Assembly: GCA_009667805.1 (NCBI GenBank)
Contig: CM019063.1
Span: 56,962,881-57,026,880 of the forward strand
From: Leptobrachium leishanense
Taxonomy: Eukaryota; Chordata; Amphibia; Anura; Megophryidae
Direction of reading: 5' to 3'
DNA length: 64,000 nt
In this document: positions 46,190 through 57,300 of the stretch, in pieces
How positions within the stretch are numbered: position 1 is the stretch's first letter
Layout: each line of letters starts with the position of its first letter
The notes under the pieces: model-generated
Told to the model about the DNA's origin: nothing
Databases searched by the model: none
The model's input: only the letters and a program-made list of their open reading frames with translations
Position numbers and translations under genes: made by a program

Positions 46190-46345
46190 TGACGTTAAAA
46201 ACATTTATTTAGTTTAAAACATCAATGTATATCTACCAGGACACGTTTCGCCAGAATGGCTTCCTCAGCTGGAGATTACATCCTTATTCATGCTGCTGTC
46301 TTTATATAATGAGTTATAAAACAATTACTGTGCAATAAAACAAGT
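46190..46345 (-). mobile_element. Penelope/SINE-type tail repeat
   Basis: On the minus strand it reads CTGAGGAAGCC then GGCGAAACGTGTCC, a tail motif also seen in reverse at 48885-48945 and, in variant form, at 63551-63600. Confidence 0.4.
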
Positions 46346-46486
46346 TAATTACATAATTAACATCAAGTGTGTAAAAAGACGCGCCTGACATTTTGCGCAT
46401 GCGCAGTTGCTACGCGTTCCACTGTGGAACGCGGAAATGAGTGTTTTCAACATTCATTGTATAATTTCCGCCCATTACCAATAAAT

Positions 46487-47312
46487 CCTGTCCTGGGGTT
46501 TGGGTCGAAATCCATACAACCAGGTTCCCTAATGCCAAAATCCCGACGGCCAACTTCCCTACACAGACAACTCCCTGACGGCCAACTTCTCTACAAGGCC
46601 AACTCCCTGACGGGCAACTTCCAGACATCTAAAATCCCAGTGGCTAACACTAAGCCTACTCCCTAACCCCCTAAACCTAACCCCCTAAACCTAGCCCTAA
46701 CCCTCTAACCCTAACCCCCTAAACCTAGCCCTAACCCTCTAACGCTAACCCCTCTAAAGTTAGCCCTAACCCTAACCCCCTAAACCTAGCCCTAACCCCC
46801 TAAATCTAGCCCTAACCCCTAAACCTAGCCCTAACCCTAACCCCCTAAACCTAGCCCCAACCCTAACCCCCTAAACCTAGCACTAACCCTAACCCCCTAA
46901 AGCTAGCCCTAACCCCCTAAACCTAGCCCTATCCCTAACCCCCCTAAATGTAGCCCTAACACTAACCCCCTAAACCTAGCCCTAACCCCCTAAAGCTAGC
47001 CCTAACCCTAACCCCTCTAAACCTAGCCCTACCCCCTAAAGCTAGCCCTAACCCTAACCCCCTAAACCTAGCCCTAGCCCTAACCCCCTAAACCTAGCCC
47101 TAACCCTCCTATACCTAACCCTAACCCCCTTAAACCTAGGGTTAGGGTGTTAGTATTAGGGTTAGCCGCTGGGATTATGGATGTCTGGAAGTTGGCTGTG
47201 TAGGGAAATTGGGATGTCCGGCACTTGTTCTGTCTGGAAGTTGGCTGTCGGGATGTTGGCATTAGGGAACCTGGCTGTAGGGATTTTGTCCGGCACCCCC
47301 TGTCCTGAAATA
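46487..47312. mobile_element. Fold-back element with telomere-like core
   Basis: Arms 46487-46645 and about 47160-47312 are inverse copies (CCAGGTTCCCTAATGCC, GGCCAACTTCC, TTCCAGACAT). Arm words repeat internally. The centre is a 500-bp CCCTAAACCTAGCCCTAA array. Confidence 0.7.
46650..47160. repeat. Telomere-like array, CCCCCTAAACCTAGCCCTAA unit
   Basis: About 24 units of a 20-22 bp motif combining CCCTAAAC, CTAGC and CCTAAC. It is telomere-like in composition but not the vertebrate TTAGGG hexamer repeat. Confidence 0.92.
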
Positions 47313-47555
47313 CTCGTTATCAGCGCAGGTGGGCAACGTTTTTACATTCCTCATCATTTATATTTACAACAACCGCTTGTGGGCTTATTTAAAACCTTAC
47401 AACCTAAATTAAAACATATTAACTATATATATCCCGCTCTATTCGATAACTATCTCTTCTCTTCATAATGGATTCGATCACTTTCTCCATTAATGAACCT
47501 AATATAACCATTTTTAAAAACCCCATTATACTAAAACACCCCTAACGGAGTATTC

Positions 47556-49258
47556 CGATCCGAACGCATTTCCTCATCCGTCCAAAAATAACGTTCGTAA
47601 AAACGACACGCAAAATGAAGAGTAATACGCGCGCAGTAACGTAGCGCTCGTAAATCAGTGTGTGGACTGTTTTTTTCACGGGATTCAGCCAATCAGAAAT
47701 CAGAATTAAGAGAAAGGAAACGGGGGTATCCTAGTGGCGCAACAGTTGTTACATACAACAGATTACAGTATTGTACTAATGGGCCGTCAGATATACATAA
47801 ATCCTTACGGTTCGTCTAAATGCATCTTAAGTCGTGCAAATACAGCTTCTAGAAAAAAAGTGCTAGTGCCGCAGTTCACACAGTATTAAAGTGCAACAGT
47901 GACAGTAGGTGCATATAGTGCAAGCTAGTGCAAAATGTACGTATTGATGCCGTAGTATAAAGGTATATCCCAAGTCAAGATGTTTTAGCGTTCACATGGG
48001 GATACATGCATCTTTATGCAAGATCGGCTCTTAAAAAAGAAGAAAGTGCTAGTGCCGCAATAAGTCTTACTATTTACACAGTATTAAAGTGCAAACAGTG
48101 ACAGCAGGTGTACATAGTACAAATATACGCATCAACGTTATAATAAATAGTGTGGCCCAGGTCTAGATATTTGGCGTTTACTTTATGGATGTATAGATGA
48201 CCTTACGCTGGTTTTCCGTGCGTATTGAAGGTCTAGCGTCCTTAGTGCCTTTTTCCAGAAGTCCTAAATGGCAGAATATGCACCAAACGTGCTCTGCAGT
48301 GTACTTGATACGGCGTCTCCTCCTATAGCGTTGATTGACTCCACTCCAAATAGGAGATAAAGAGCGGGGGAGAGAGAGAAGAAATAATAATAGTGCAGCA
48401 ACGTCTTATAACCATTAAAGTGTCGTGTGTTTAAAAATTGCACACTTACAAGAACCAGAGCCTCTTATATCCGGGCTCTGGAGTAAAATGCCTTGTGCCA
48501 ACTATAGGGTGACCACTTCCCTTCTTTAATGTATCGCCTTCACCTCAGATGGAGAAACATAAAAAAGAGAGGGTGCTCTCATAGCACAGCGTCAGTGGTT
48601 AATGGTTTAGTGTGATAGAGGGGGTTGGTTACACTCACCGATTTGGGAGCCTTATCTCTCCAGGCTCAACTGCTATGCGTGCGGTGCTGCTTAATGGTGA
48701 GTGCCAGAACCTCTTTCAGCTGCTCCTTTAGATACAGGTCACGGTGTCCACGATAAGCCTCACAGGTCTGTCCTGATCAGGTTGGGCTCAATAATCAATT
48801 ACTCCTATGTACTTAGATAAAGGATTTATTGATATATAAAATACAGGTATTGATGGATATACATAAGTGCAAAAATGGGGGGGTGTGATGTCTCGAGACG
48901 TGTTTCGGCACTGTTCCTGCGCCTTCCTCAGTCGATATGTGGAAGAAAAGAAAGAAAAATCTGAATTAAGAACCTTAATGGACATCAATTTACCTTAATT
49001 GACGCACTTAAGTTTTTGCGCCTGTCAAAATAAATCTGAGTATACATGCTGCAGCAATAAAAAACACACGCACAAATTCACAATTTTTTTTGTTTGGATA
49101 TGTGTAGAATGTGTAACTATACATTGCTGTATTTTTTTTTTTTTCGTGCTGGTGTTTTTCGTTTCGGCCAGAACGTTCTGATTTGCAGTTACCACCAGCT
49201 TTTCAAAGACGTTAAAATTATGCGCGCAAACGTCGTTCGTAAAAAATGTGCATCGATT
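47556..49258. mobile_element. TIR element family H, copy 4, split and truncated
   Basis: H text at 47556-47711 (CAGTGTGTGGACTG, ATTCAGCCAATCAGAA) resumes at 48957-49258 (TTTTTGCGCCTGTCAAA, ATTATGCGCGCAAACG) after an insertion. It stops abruptly at GCATCGATTG, where the expected TAATACCATCC is missing. Confidence 0.62.
47712..48956 (+). mobile_element. Retro-type insertion with 15-bp target duplication
   Basis: AAATCAGAATTAAGA (47697-47711) and AAATCTGAATTAAGA (48957-48971) flank it with one mismatch. The right end is A-rich (GAAGAAAAGAAAGAAAAAT), as for a reverse-transcribed tail. The interior has two related blocks (about 47870-47960 and 48050-48140) sharing CACAGTATTAAAGTGCAA, and a CGAGACGTGTTTCGGCACTG tail-type motif near 48895. 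No coding frame. Confidence 0.6.
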
Positions 49259-49880
49259 GAAAAATGCGAATCGCTTCCTCCGTCAGTAGCCGATTGCAGT
49301 CGTCTGAACCGGAAACGTACTTTAGGAGTCCACTCTCAAGGTTGCTTCCTCGCTAGGCAAGTAGGCGCCCAATCACTCACAGCACTCTCAGTACCACTCA
49401 CAGCACATACTTGTACCAGATACATTCAGCACAAAACAATACATAAACAATTCTACTCTCTCTACTAGCCGAGGGCACGCCGTCCCTCCTTTTGGCTCCT
49501 TATACCCAATTGATTGATCTCAACTCTTGTCTGCTTGTGACTATGTGCACCCCGTTCTATGACAACACTCCCGTCTGCAATTCCAATTTGCCTATGGGCA
49601 ATTTACCCACTCGGCACCACTCCCGCTGCAGCTACCGCTGGCCCCAATTGGCCCCCTTCACTACACGATGTACACACTAGCACCGACTCAGGGCTCTTAG
49701 CCCAGTCACAGAAATCCCTCCTCCTTTCCTTGTCCACGTGCAGAAGCTCTATTTACAAACACTGACTATAACAATGCAACTCCACGTGGCTACCCTCTCC
49801 CTCACATACAGAACTACCCTTTGGTTAACATCCGATCCCCCGGGTTCAGACACGCGCTAGCCACTCTGGCTCCTTTTGCT
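49259..49880. other. Unidentified sequence at the leader side of the ERV
   Basis: C-rich text on the plus strand, without a recognisable gag frame on either strand. It may be the remainder of the leader/gag of a second provirus, or a separate element. The left border at 49258 cuts family H. Confidence 0.3.
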
Positions 49881-50245
49881 TGTCCATGCTGTCGGCGGCG
49901 GGTGCGGAATGTCAACGAAACCGTGGCCGTGGGTTTCCTTATCCAACTATGGTCGGACGTTCCCCTTATACCGGTATCTCCAATACACATACAAACATAG
50001 AAGACACTTTACCTATCGCCGCGCTGCTCGCTGTTTCCTCGGACTCGGTGGTGTCCCAGTGTTCCCGGGCCGGGGGTCCGTCTGGGACGAGATGAGGTCC
50101 ACTGAACAGGAAATCCTGCTTGGCGCCTGCAGATGTCAGCTCACCTTCAATGGACGCCCAACCGGTGGGATCACTCGCACCTGCAGTCAACCGCTACAGT
50201 GTCCAGCAGTCGTTGCCGTATCCCGGCTCACGAGCCCCCAAGAAA
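49881..50245 (-). other. Retroviral leader with primer-binding site and splice donor
   Basis: Reading on the minus strand from the LTR: a spacer of about five bases, then a primer-binding-site-like TGGGGGCTCGTGAGCCGGGA at 50240-50221, a GC-rich leader, and a splice donor AG|GTAAAGT with its GT at 50012-50011. The site resembles the proline-tRNA type used by many class I retroviruses but carries three extra bases in the middle. An ATG at 49887 opens only a short frame, so no gag is visible. Confidence 0.65.
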
Positions 50246-50917
50246 TGTAACCGGATCCCACTTGGTTCACTCGGGACGAGGCCGGGCAGACACGAACAAG
50301 GATTGTCTAAACACGAGTCTCTTCAGGAAAGGCAAACTTTATTGTGATATCACAGATGCTCAGACAGGATTTAATCGCTAAGACTGAGCCTCGATTTCCC
50401 CGTGACTTGAGATTTTATACCCCAATACATAATTAGGTACATCCCAATTAGCCCACCTCCCGGTGACACTATCCCACCCCACGTGGGTCCGTACCTCCCT
50501 TAATCTAATACAAAGGCATTCCATTGTTTGGTCATAAATTGGCAAGCTTCATGTTAGTTTGACAGAAAATGATTTGCTACCACGCTCAATCCGGCCTGTG
50601 CCCACCTCCCTAGAGCCTGTTTGTTATTCGTTGTAGATAAGACCTGGTCTGTTTCTACGCTCTTCTTTGTCTCGCTGCAGGCCTCTGTGACCTTGGTGTA
50701 TCCATTTCTCATCCTGTCCCTGTGTGCCAGGAACGGCCTGGATCTTCCTCAATTTTAATTGCTTCTCTGCTAATCTAACACATTCCTAAAATTCTATGTA
50801 AACTTCATTCTAATTCCAACTAAAATCTACCTAGTTATTTTCAAGTGAACCAATATTCTGAACAAGATGGCCGCCTTTCTCATAATGGCGACCATCTTCT
50901 GGCCTGATTCTCCTTCA
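50246..50917 (-). mobile_element. ERV long terminal repeat
   Basis: On the minus strand it starts TGAAGGAGAATC right after the polypurine tract and ends TTACA before the primer-binding site, about 672 bp. It carries a TATA box (TATAAAA, 50419-50413) and, 70 bases on, AATAAA (50343-50338) followed by a short R/U5. That order gives U3 of about 500 bp and a compact R. U3 begins with AAGATGGTCGCCAT and AAGATGGCCGCC words, which fit YY1 sites. It stands between env of one provirus and the leader of another, so it may have served as a shared LTR in a tandem. Confidence 0.75.
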
Positions 50918-50927
50918 TTCCCCCCTT
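50918..50927 (-). other. Polypurine tract
   Basis: AAGGGGGGAA on the minus strand directly before the LTR start, the expected plus-strand primer site of a retrovirus. Confidence 0.8.
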
Positions 50928-50966
50928 GGCTCAAGCCTCAGGTTCTCCTCCTGAGACTTGTAGCCA

Positions 50967-51610
50967 CTACACCCCACTAATTTTATTCTTAAGTTCCTCG
51001 TACTTTAGGGGACCTATTTTCGTCGGGAACATGTTTTGTGGGATAATCAGTGGTATCTTGTGTGTCTGTGTAGGTGTCAGTGCTCTCTTGCATAGTGGCC
51101 ATAGACATAGCCCTATGTGGTACAGTAGTGTCCCTATGACCAAGATCACCACCAACATCAGAATCATGGATCCAATCTCCGATTGCTACGAACCCACAGA
51201 GTGGATTCCAGCCTTCAGCAGCGATCCGTCTTGCTGTGTTCTGCAACTGTGCTACTTTCTCCTGGTGATCTTGGATTACCTGGTAATAGTCAGGGACGTC
51301 ATGTGTGGTGTTCTTGATGAAGGTGCAACATTCATAATGCATTGTCATCTCACACAGTCCATTCAGAGCTACACTGATCTGTTCCAGCGCCAAATCGTGT
51401 ATTATTTGTACCTTTCGTATCTCTCGTACTTCCAGATTCAGCAACTGAATGTCCATAGTAGTCTTATTCAAAATCTCGTCCATCTGACTGGCATAACTGT
51501 TCACTCTTGCCATTATCTCTCTTCCCCATCCATTCTATGCCGGGAACTGTGCCCATATCCAATCATGTGGTCCTATATTGAAAAGTTTTTTATCTGTTAA
51601 TGGGCATCAG
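50967..51610 (-). pseudogene. env: Retroviral Env transmembrane subunit, broken
   Basis: The minus-strand frame at 51513-50989 contains a heptad-rich segment (residues 10-50), a C-x7-CC cysteine motif (C54, C62, C63) and a following NTT glycosylation site, as in the ectodomain of class I retroviral TM proteins. A frameshift near 51165 moves the membrane anchor and cytoplasmic tail into the neighbouring frame (51167-50967), whose first 26 residues are strongly hydrophobic and end in a Cys-rich, basic boundary. A stop codon lies in-frame upstream, near 51553. The surface subunit is missing except for its start at 58895-59472; the gap holds the hAT element. The frame ends 40 bases before the polypurine tract, as expected. 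Confidence 0.75.
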
Positions 51611-51769
51611 TGCACGCAGATATTGTGCCTTTAATGCCAGGCCATCAAGTATCATCATCCAGTAACCCCTCTGTAGTATTGTGGAAGAGTTCAGGGGTGG
51701 ACCATGTGGTTGGTCCTATATTGAATTTTTTTTTTTTATCTGTTAATGGGCGTCAGTGCACCCAGATAT

Positions 51770-52542
51770 TAGGCTTGTGCACCGATTTTTTTTTCGGTTC
51801 GATTTGGTTCGATTTGTTCGGATGTTTAAACTTTTCGATTCGGCTCGTTTCGACCGATTGCTGCTTCGATTCGGTTCGGTTCGGATCGTTTTCCGTGTAC
51901 ATTTTTTTTTCTGAATATCGACCATTTTTCGTATTTTCGGGTCACTTTGCTTGTTTTTTGTATCGACTTTTCGGAAATTTCGGAAACTTTCGTTTTTTCG
52001 GAACGTCTGTTCTCCTCGTTTCAAAGTGTCTACGATAATTCTGGCGATTCTATCAGTTTTTTTTTATTAAGTAAAGATCCTTTTTTTCTTATGAATAATT
52101 GAGTATACATTTCACAACTTTATTTAATCATATTAAAATGGTATGAAAGCCAAGGAACAAAAAAAATGAACAAAACGATTTAAAAAACGCTAAACTGACC
52201 CGAATGCCACAAGAAACAAGTGATACGCATTTACAAATACAAAATTTACAGAATCAGCGATATAACCGATAATAGTTAAATATACGATGTCCAGAATTAC
52301 CGAAATGGAACCGAAATCATGAATGGAACCGGAATCATGAATAGAGCAAAAATAAATTTTGATTTGACACATTTCAAGTCCATTAGAAAATTCCGAAAAT
52401 TTTTCGTTTCGGCTCGGAAAACTTTTCGGATCTATCGGTTTTCGGGTCCGATCCGATCCGGAAATTCGGCCAAATCTGAAGACACGAATCGGGAAATTTC
52501 GTGAAAATTCCAAAATTCCGAAACCCAAAACGCACATCCCTA
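51770..52542. mobile_element. hAT-like MITE, family E, copy 2
   Basis: TAGGCTTGTGC and GCACATCCCTA ends. CCAGATAT (51762-51769) and CCAGACAT (52543-52550) flank it, seven of eight bases alike, and the target reads CCAGATATTGTGCC in other units. Confidence 0.85.
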
Positions 52543-52992
52543 CCAGACATTGTGCCTTTAATGCCAGGCCATCAAGTATCATCATACAGCAACCCCTCTG
52601 TGGTATTGTGGAAGAGTGCAGGGGTGGACCATGTGGTCCTATATTGAAAAGTTTTTGATCTGGTAATGGGCGTCAGTGCACCCAGATATTGTGCCTTTGG
52701 TGCAAGACTACCAGGCCAGCAAGTATCATCATACAGTAAGGCTGGGGTCAGACGAACGCAGTGTTAACGTCCGTGTTGCCCGCACATAAGTACGTCCGTG
52801 TTAGCATACAATTGTGTTAGAAGGAGCCCCATACACGAAGTACGTCCGCACAGAAGTGCGGGGGCTGACGGACGCTGCAAACGGATGCAGGTTAGGCAAG
52901 AACGTAATACTGCTAGAACAGACGTGCAGAGTGCGCCACGTCCACATCATCCGCATAGCTTTGTGTGTGAGTGATGCAACAAGGTCAGACGG

Positions 52993-53797
52993 TGTCACGG
53001 ATCCCCCTGATACTAGAGTGGTGGTCCCTATACGCAGGACTCTCTCTACCCTTCCGATCCTTAGAGTGGTCGGCACGACTAGACAGACATAGGATGATAC
53101 ACAAGACCTTAGAACAATTAGCTCTTCCCAAGACCCTAACAACACAAGGGTAGTCTGATGTGTGCTTAGGGTGCCACACAGACTGACCTCAATACCAGAA
53201 TTAGAAGAGTATAATGCCAATACCAGGGGTTACGCACAGAATGGTTCGTTCTCGCCAATGCCAAGGGTCATACACAGAGTGGTTCGTTCGCCAATGCCAA
53301 GGATCATACACAGAGTGGTTCGTTCGCCAATGCCAGGGGTCATACACAGAATCGTAGTTTGCCAATGCCAGGGGTCATGCACAGAATCGTTAATTTGCCA
53401 ATGCCAGGGGTCATACACAGAATCGTTAGTTTGCCAATGCCAGGGTCATACACAGAATCGTAGTTTGCCAATGCCAAGGGTCATACACAGAATCGTAGTT
53501 TGCCAATGCCAAGGGTCATACACAGAATCGTAGTTTGCCAATGCCAAGGGTCATACACAGAATCGATAATAGCCAAAATATATTCAAGAGCTCTGCGGGA
53601 AGTAACTACCACGTCAGGGCACCGGCGTCTCTGTGAGTCTGGGCTTTAAACCCGGCGGGTCCGCGTCTCGCCGCCAGGCCCCGCCCCCCGGCGTCTCACG
53701 TGTGCGGAAGCGTCCGCAATATCACTCGGCGCCTGGCCAGCGAGCAGCGAGGAAGCTGCTGCCAGGCGCCGGGGGGGGCGCGGGGGCCACCGTGACA
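52993..53797. mobile_element. Solo LTR-like insertion (805 bp)
   Basis: It begins TGTCACGG and ends CCGTGACA (perfect 8-bp inverse), with GACGG on both sides (52988-52992 and 53798-53802). The uninterrupted target GTCAGACGGACTGC is seen at 40735. TG...CA ends plus a 5-bp duplication fit a solo LTR of a Gypsy-type or retroviral element. A DNA transposon with a 5-bp duplication is the alternative. The GC-rich right end and a tandem array lie inside. Confidence 0.7.
53215..53565. repeat. Tandem array, about 35-bp unit, 10 copies
   Basis: Units of GCCAATGCCA(A/G)GGGTCATACACAGAATCGTAGTTT. The early units carry GAGTGGTTCGTTC in place of the last part. It lies inside the solo-LTR-like insertion. 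Confidence 0.93.
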
Positions 53798-54342
53798 GAC
53801 GGACTGCATTTATACGTCCAGCATTTTTGACGGACAGAATGTTCTTTCATTGTAATTTATTTTACCTGCTACATAAGTGAAAAAAACAGACTGTGTGGCA
53901 CTGGCCACTACCTTGTCGTCACAGTCAGTAAGTACGTCCATACTGCACGGACGCACAGTCTGTAGAAAATGCGCTCATCTGACCCTAGCCTAACCCCTCT
54001 GTGGTATTGTGTAAGAGTGCAGGGTGGACCATGTGGTCCTATATTGAAAAGTGATTTTTTTTTATCTGTTAATGGGCATCAGTGCTCCCAGATATTGTGC
54101 CTTTTATGCCAGGTAGCAAGTATCATCATACAGTAACCCCTCTGTGGTATTGTGGAAGAGTGCAGGTTGGACTCTGAGTTCAAAAAAAATAAAATGATAT
54201 AAAAATCTGGCACAGGCGTCAGTGCAGCCACAATATTGTGCCTTTTCCATGGCAGCAAGTGCCTTCACACCGTAACCCTTTTGTGGTATTGTGGAAGAGT
54301 TCAGTGCTGGAGTTTTGTGAATGCAGAGAGGACATCCCCTAT

Positions 54343-57300
54343 CTATTCCATTACTTCAGCATCAGGGGATTGATAGCTGCTGATCCAGGACTGATTCATG
54401 TTTATAAATGTCAGCCGGTCTACAGAGTCGGTGGACAGACGCATTCTTTTGTCTGTGACAAAACCTCCAGAGGCACTGAACGTCCTTTCGGAAAGCACGC
54501 TAGATGAAGGGCAACCTAGTAGCTGCATAGCATATTGGCTAAGTTCTGGCCAGTGATCCAATCTCAACACCCAGTAAGCTAGTGGATCATCTGCTGGAAA
54601 GGTATCCAGGTCTGCCCTTGCCCCTAGGTAGTCCTGCACCATATGGTGAAGACGCTGGCAATGGGTGCCTACATTTGACGTCCTTGGGCGTCGTGGACTA
54701 AAAAATTTAAAAAAGCATCAGTCAAGCGGCCCTGGCCTTCACCGCTATTCCTCTGATCACCTGCAGCCTCAGAAGCACGTGTGTCAGCACTTGGTAATCT
54801 ACCAGTGCCTGGAAAGGTGTTACACAAGTGTCGCTTTAGAGTGTCCTCAAGTCTTGTCATCTTGTGCTCCCTCTGTGCGGGCAGGATGAGCTCTGCAACT
54901 TTCCCCTTGTATCGTGGATCAAGAAGGGTTGCCAACCAGTAATGATCCCTCTCCTTGATAGCATGAATCCTGGGGTCCTTCAGCAGGCTTTGCATCATTA
55001 AGGAGCCCATGCAGCGTAGGTTGGAGGTGGCATTAGCTGCCGAGTCTTCCTGGTCAATGAGGATGACCGTATCGTGCACTTCCTCCTCCCAGCCACGCAC
55101 AAGCCCTTCTGTTTCTGGGCACACAAAACCCTGCCTTGAGGAATCCCCACCTTCAATGCCCCCACTACTTAAATAGTCCTCCTCCTCCTCATCCTCCTCC
55201 TGTCTGATCTGAGTAGGACCCGCGGGAATGCTGTCTGCGGAAAGACTGGGGCCTTGAGAGCAAGGGAAGGCCACCTCTTCCTCCCGCTGCTCTGCCTCTA
55301 GAGCCACATCTATAATTCCCCGCAGAGTGTGCTCCAGCAGGAACACTAAAGGAATTGTGTCACTGATGCATGCACTGTCCCTGCTCACCATCCTCGTTGC
55401 CTCCTCAAATGGTGACAGTACAGTGCATGCATCCTTGATCATCAGCCACTGCGGGGGGGGGAAACAAGTTGACCTGAACCTGTCCTTGTGCCATACTCAC
55501 ACAGGTACTCGTTGATGGCCCTCTGCTGCTTGTGCAGACGCTGCAGCATTGCTAATGTCGAGTTCCACCTGGTGGGCATGTCACAGATCAGACGGTTTGT
55601 GGGAAGGTGGAATTCTCTTTGAATTTCTGCCAGGCGAATGCTTGCTGGGAATGACCGTCTGAAGTGGCTGCAGACTTTTCTGGCCTGGCTGAGAAGCTCT
55701 GGCAGCCCTGGGTACTTGGTTAGGAAACGCTGTACCAACAGATTTAGGACGTGTGCTAGGCATGGTACATGCGTCAATTTACCCTTGCGTAGGGCGGAGA
55801 GAAGGTTGCTGCCATTATCGCAGACGATCATTCCCAGCTCAAGCTGGCGTGGTGTTAACCATCTCTGCACCTGCCCCTGCAGAGCTGACAGAATTTCTGG
55901 CCCGGTGTGGCTCCTGTCCCCTAAACAAACCAGCTCAAGCACAGTATGGCATCTTTTTGCTTGAGCCATTGCGTAGACCCTGTCAGGCGTCGGTTTAACT
56001 GCCACTTCGCCAGAGACAGAGAAGGAGGAGGAGGAGAAGGAGGAAGAGGGAGAGGTGGTGGTGGTGGAGCAGACAGACCTCATACAAGCAGCTTTCTAGA
56101 GGCATGGTGGATGAACAAGCTCCAGCACAGAGCCCCGTCTTGGATCCCTCCCAGCTGCAATCAGACTTACCCAGTGTGCCGTGAAGGAAATGTAACGACC
56201 CTGTCCATGCTTGTTGGACCACGTGTCTAAAGTCACATGCACCTTCCTGCTGACTGCCTTTCCCAATGACTGGATAACATTGTCTTCCACGTGCTGGTAT
56301 AGTGCTGGAATGGCCTTGCGTGAAAAGTAATGACGTTTTGGAACCTGCCACTGTGGTACAGCACATTCAGCAAATTCACGGAAGGGAGCAGAGTCCACCA
56401 GCTGGAAAGGCAGCAGCTGCAATGCGAGTAATTTTGCTAAGCTGGCATTTAAACGCTGTGCTTGGGGTTGGTTGGGACTAAATTTTTTCTTTCGCTGCAG
56501 CAGCTGCGGCAACGTAATCTGACTGCGTAAATTTTCAGCTACTGGGATGATGTCACATTGTGAGAAAGGACCTGCTGGTACATCCATTACTGTAGCATCA
56601 TCCCTGTCGGTGGAGGTTGTAGGCAATGACATGGCAGGACATACAGTGTGGGTAGAGACAGATGAGGAGGAGGAGGACCTACGCAAAGTTTTGCGCCAAC
56701 GGGATGTGTGGCACTTGTTCATATGTCGCCTCAAGCACGTGGTACCCAAGTGTCCAGTGTTTATCCCACGCTTCAGCCTCCTCTGACATAGATTACAAAT
56801 AGCAACGGTGGGGTCTGCTGCACATTTCCTAAAGAACTCCCAGACAGCAAAGTTCCTGCATGTGTTCTTTGAGACAACAGCGCTCAGCACCGGAGCAGCT
56901 CTGACATCTGATGCCTTGGACTGGCTAGTGCTACGGTTGGTCACAGAGGATGTTGTGCCTCGTGTTTGCTGTGCCTCCTCCTCCTCCCCCTCCTCCTCAC
57001 TTGATTCCACAGTTCGATCTGGCACCCAGGTGGAGTCAGTGACCTCATCATCATCAATGTCATCTTCACCCCCTATCTCCTCATCACTGGAGCCAACTTG
57101 GCAGTATGCTGCAGCTGCTGGGGCAACATGAGTGCCAGTTAATTGTGTGTCATCACTAGCACCCCCTTCCTCTAGGTTGATTATACTCCCTTGCTCAACC
57201 TCAGAGATTGAATCAGAACACTGTACTTGCTGCGCATCCTCAAGCAGCATGTCACTCTCATTGTAGTCAAACAATTCAGCTGACTCCTCCGTGTGTGATA

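Larger units (their letters stand above)
52738..53992. mobile_element. Harbinger-like MITE, family A', split by a solo-LTR-like insertion
   Basis: AAGGCTGGGGTCAGACG and CATCTGACCCTAGCC ends. The host unit normally reads ACAGTAACCCCTC. Here TAA appears at both sides of the insert, which demonstrates a 3-bp TAA duplication. Its interior matches 40478-40927 on both sides of the nested insertion. Confidence 0.85.
51562..54340. repeat. 3' tandem units of hAT copy 2, about 140 bp, split by insertions
   Basis: Units carry CCATGTGGTCCTATATTG, ATCTGTTAATGGGC(A/G)TCAGTGC, CAGATATTGTGCCTTT, AAGTATCATCATACAGTAACCCC and TCTGTGGTATTGTGGAAGAG. Roughly five units remain at 51562, 51704, 52550-52735, 53993-54130 and 54130-54320. 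Because units are alike, they show the empty sites of the insertions. Confidence 0.8.

Noticed and set aside
46650..47160. A true telomere or vertebrate TTAGGG interstitial telomere
   Set aside because: The unit is CCCTAAACCTAGCCCTAA-like and 20-22 bp, and it is framed by inverted repeats, so it is a minisatellite in a fold-back element.
49258..50917. A single 1.66-kb LTR from 49258 to 50917
   Set aside because: The TATA box, AATAAA and primer-binding-site-like sequence place the LTR end at about 50246; the rest fits a leader.
50926..51600. 224-codon plus-strand frame
   Set aside because: It is the opposite-strand shadow of the Env TM region, which has the heptad repeat, cysteine motif, anchor, polypurine tract and LTR in the right order on the minus strand.
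53215..53565. CRISPR-like array
   Set aside because: Units are contiguous tandem copies with no unique spacers, in a eukaryotic repeat.
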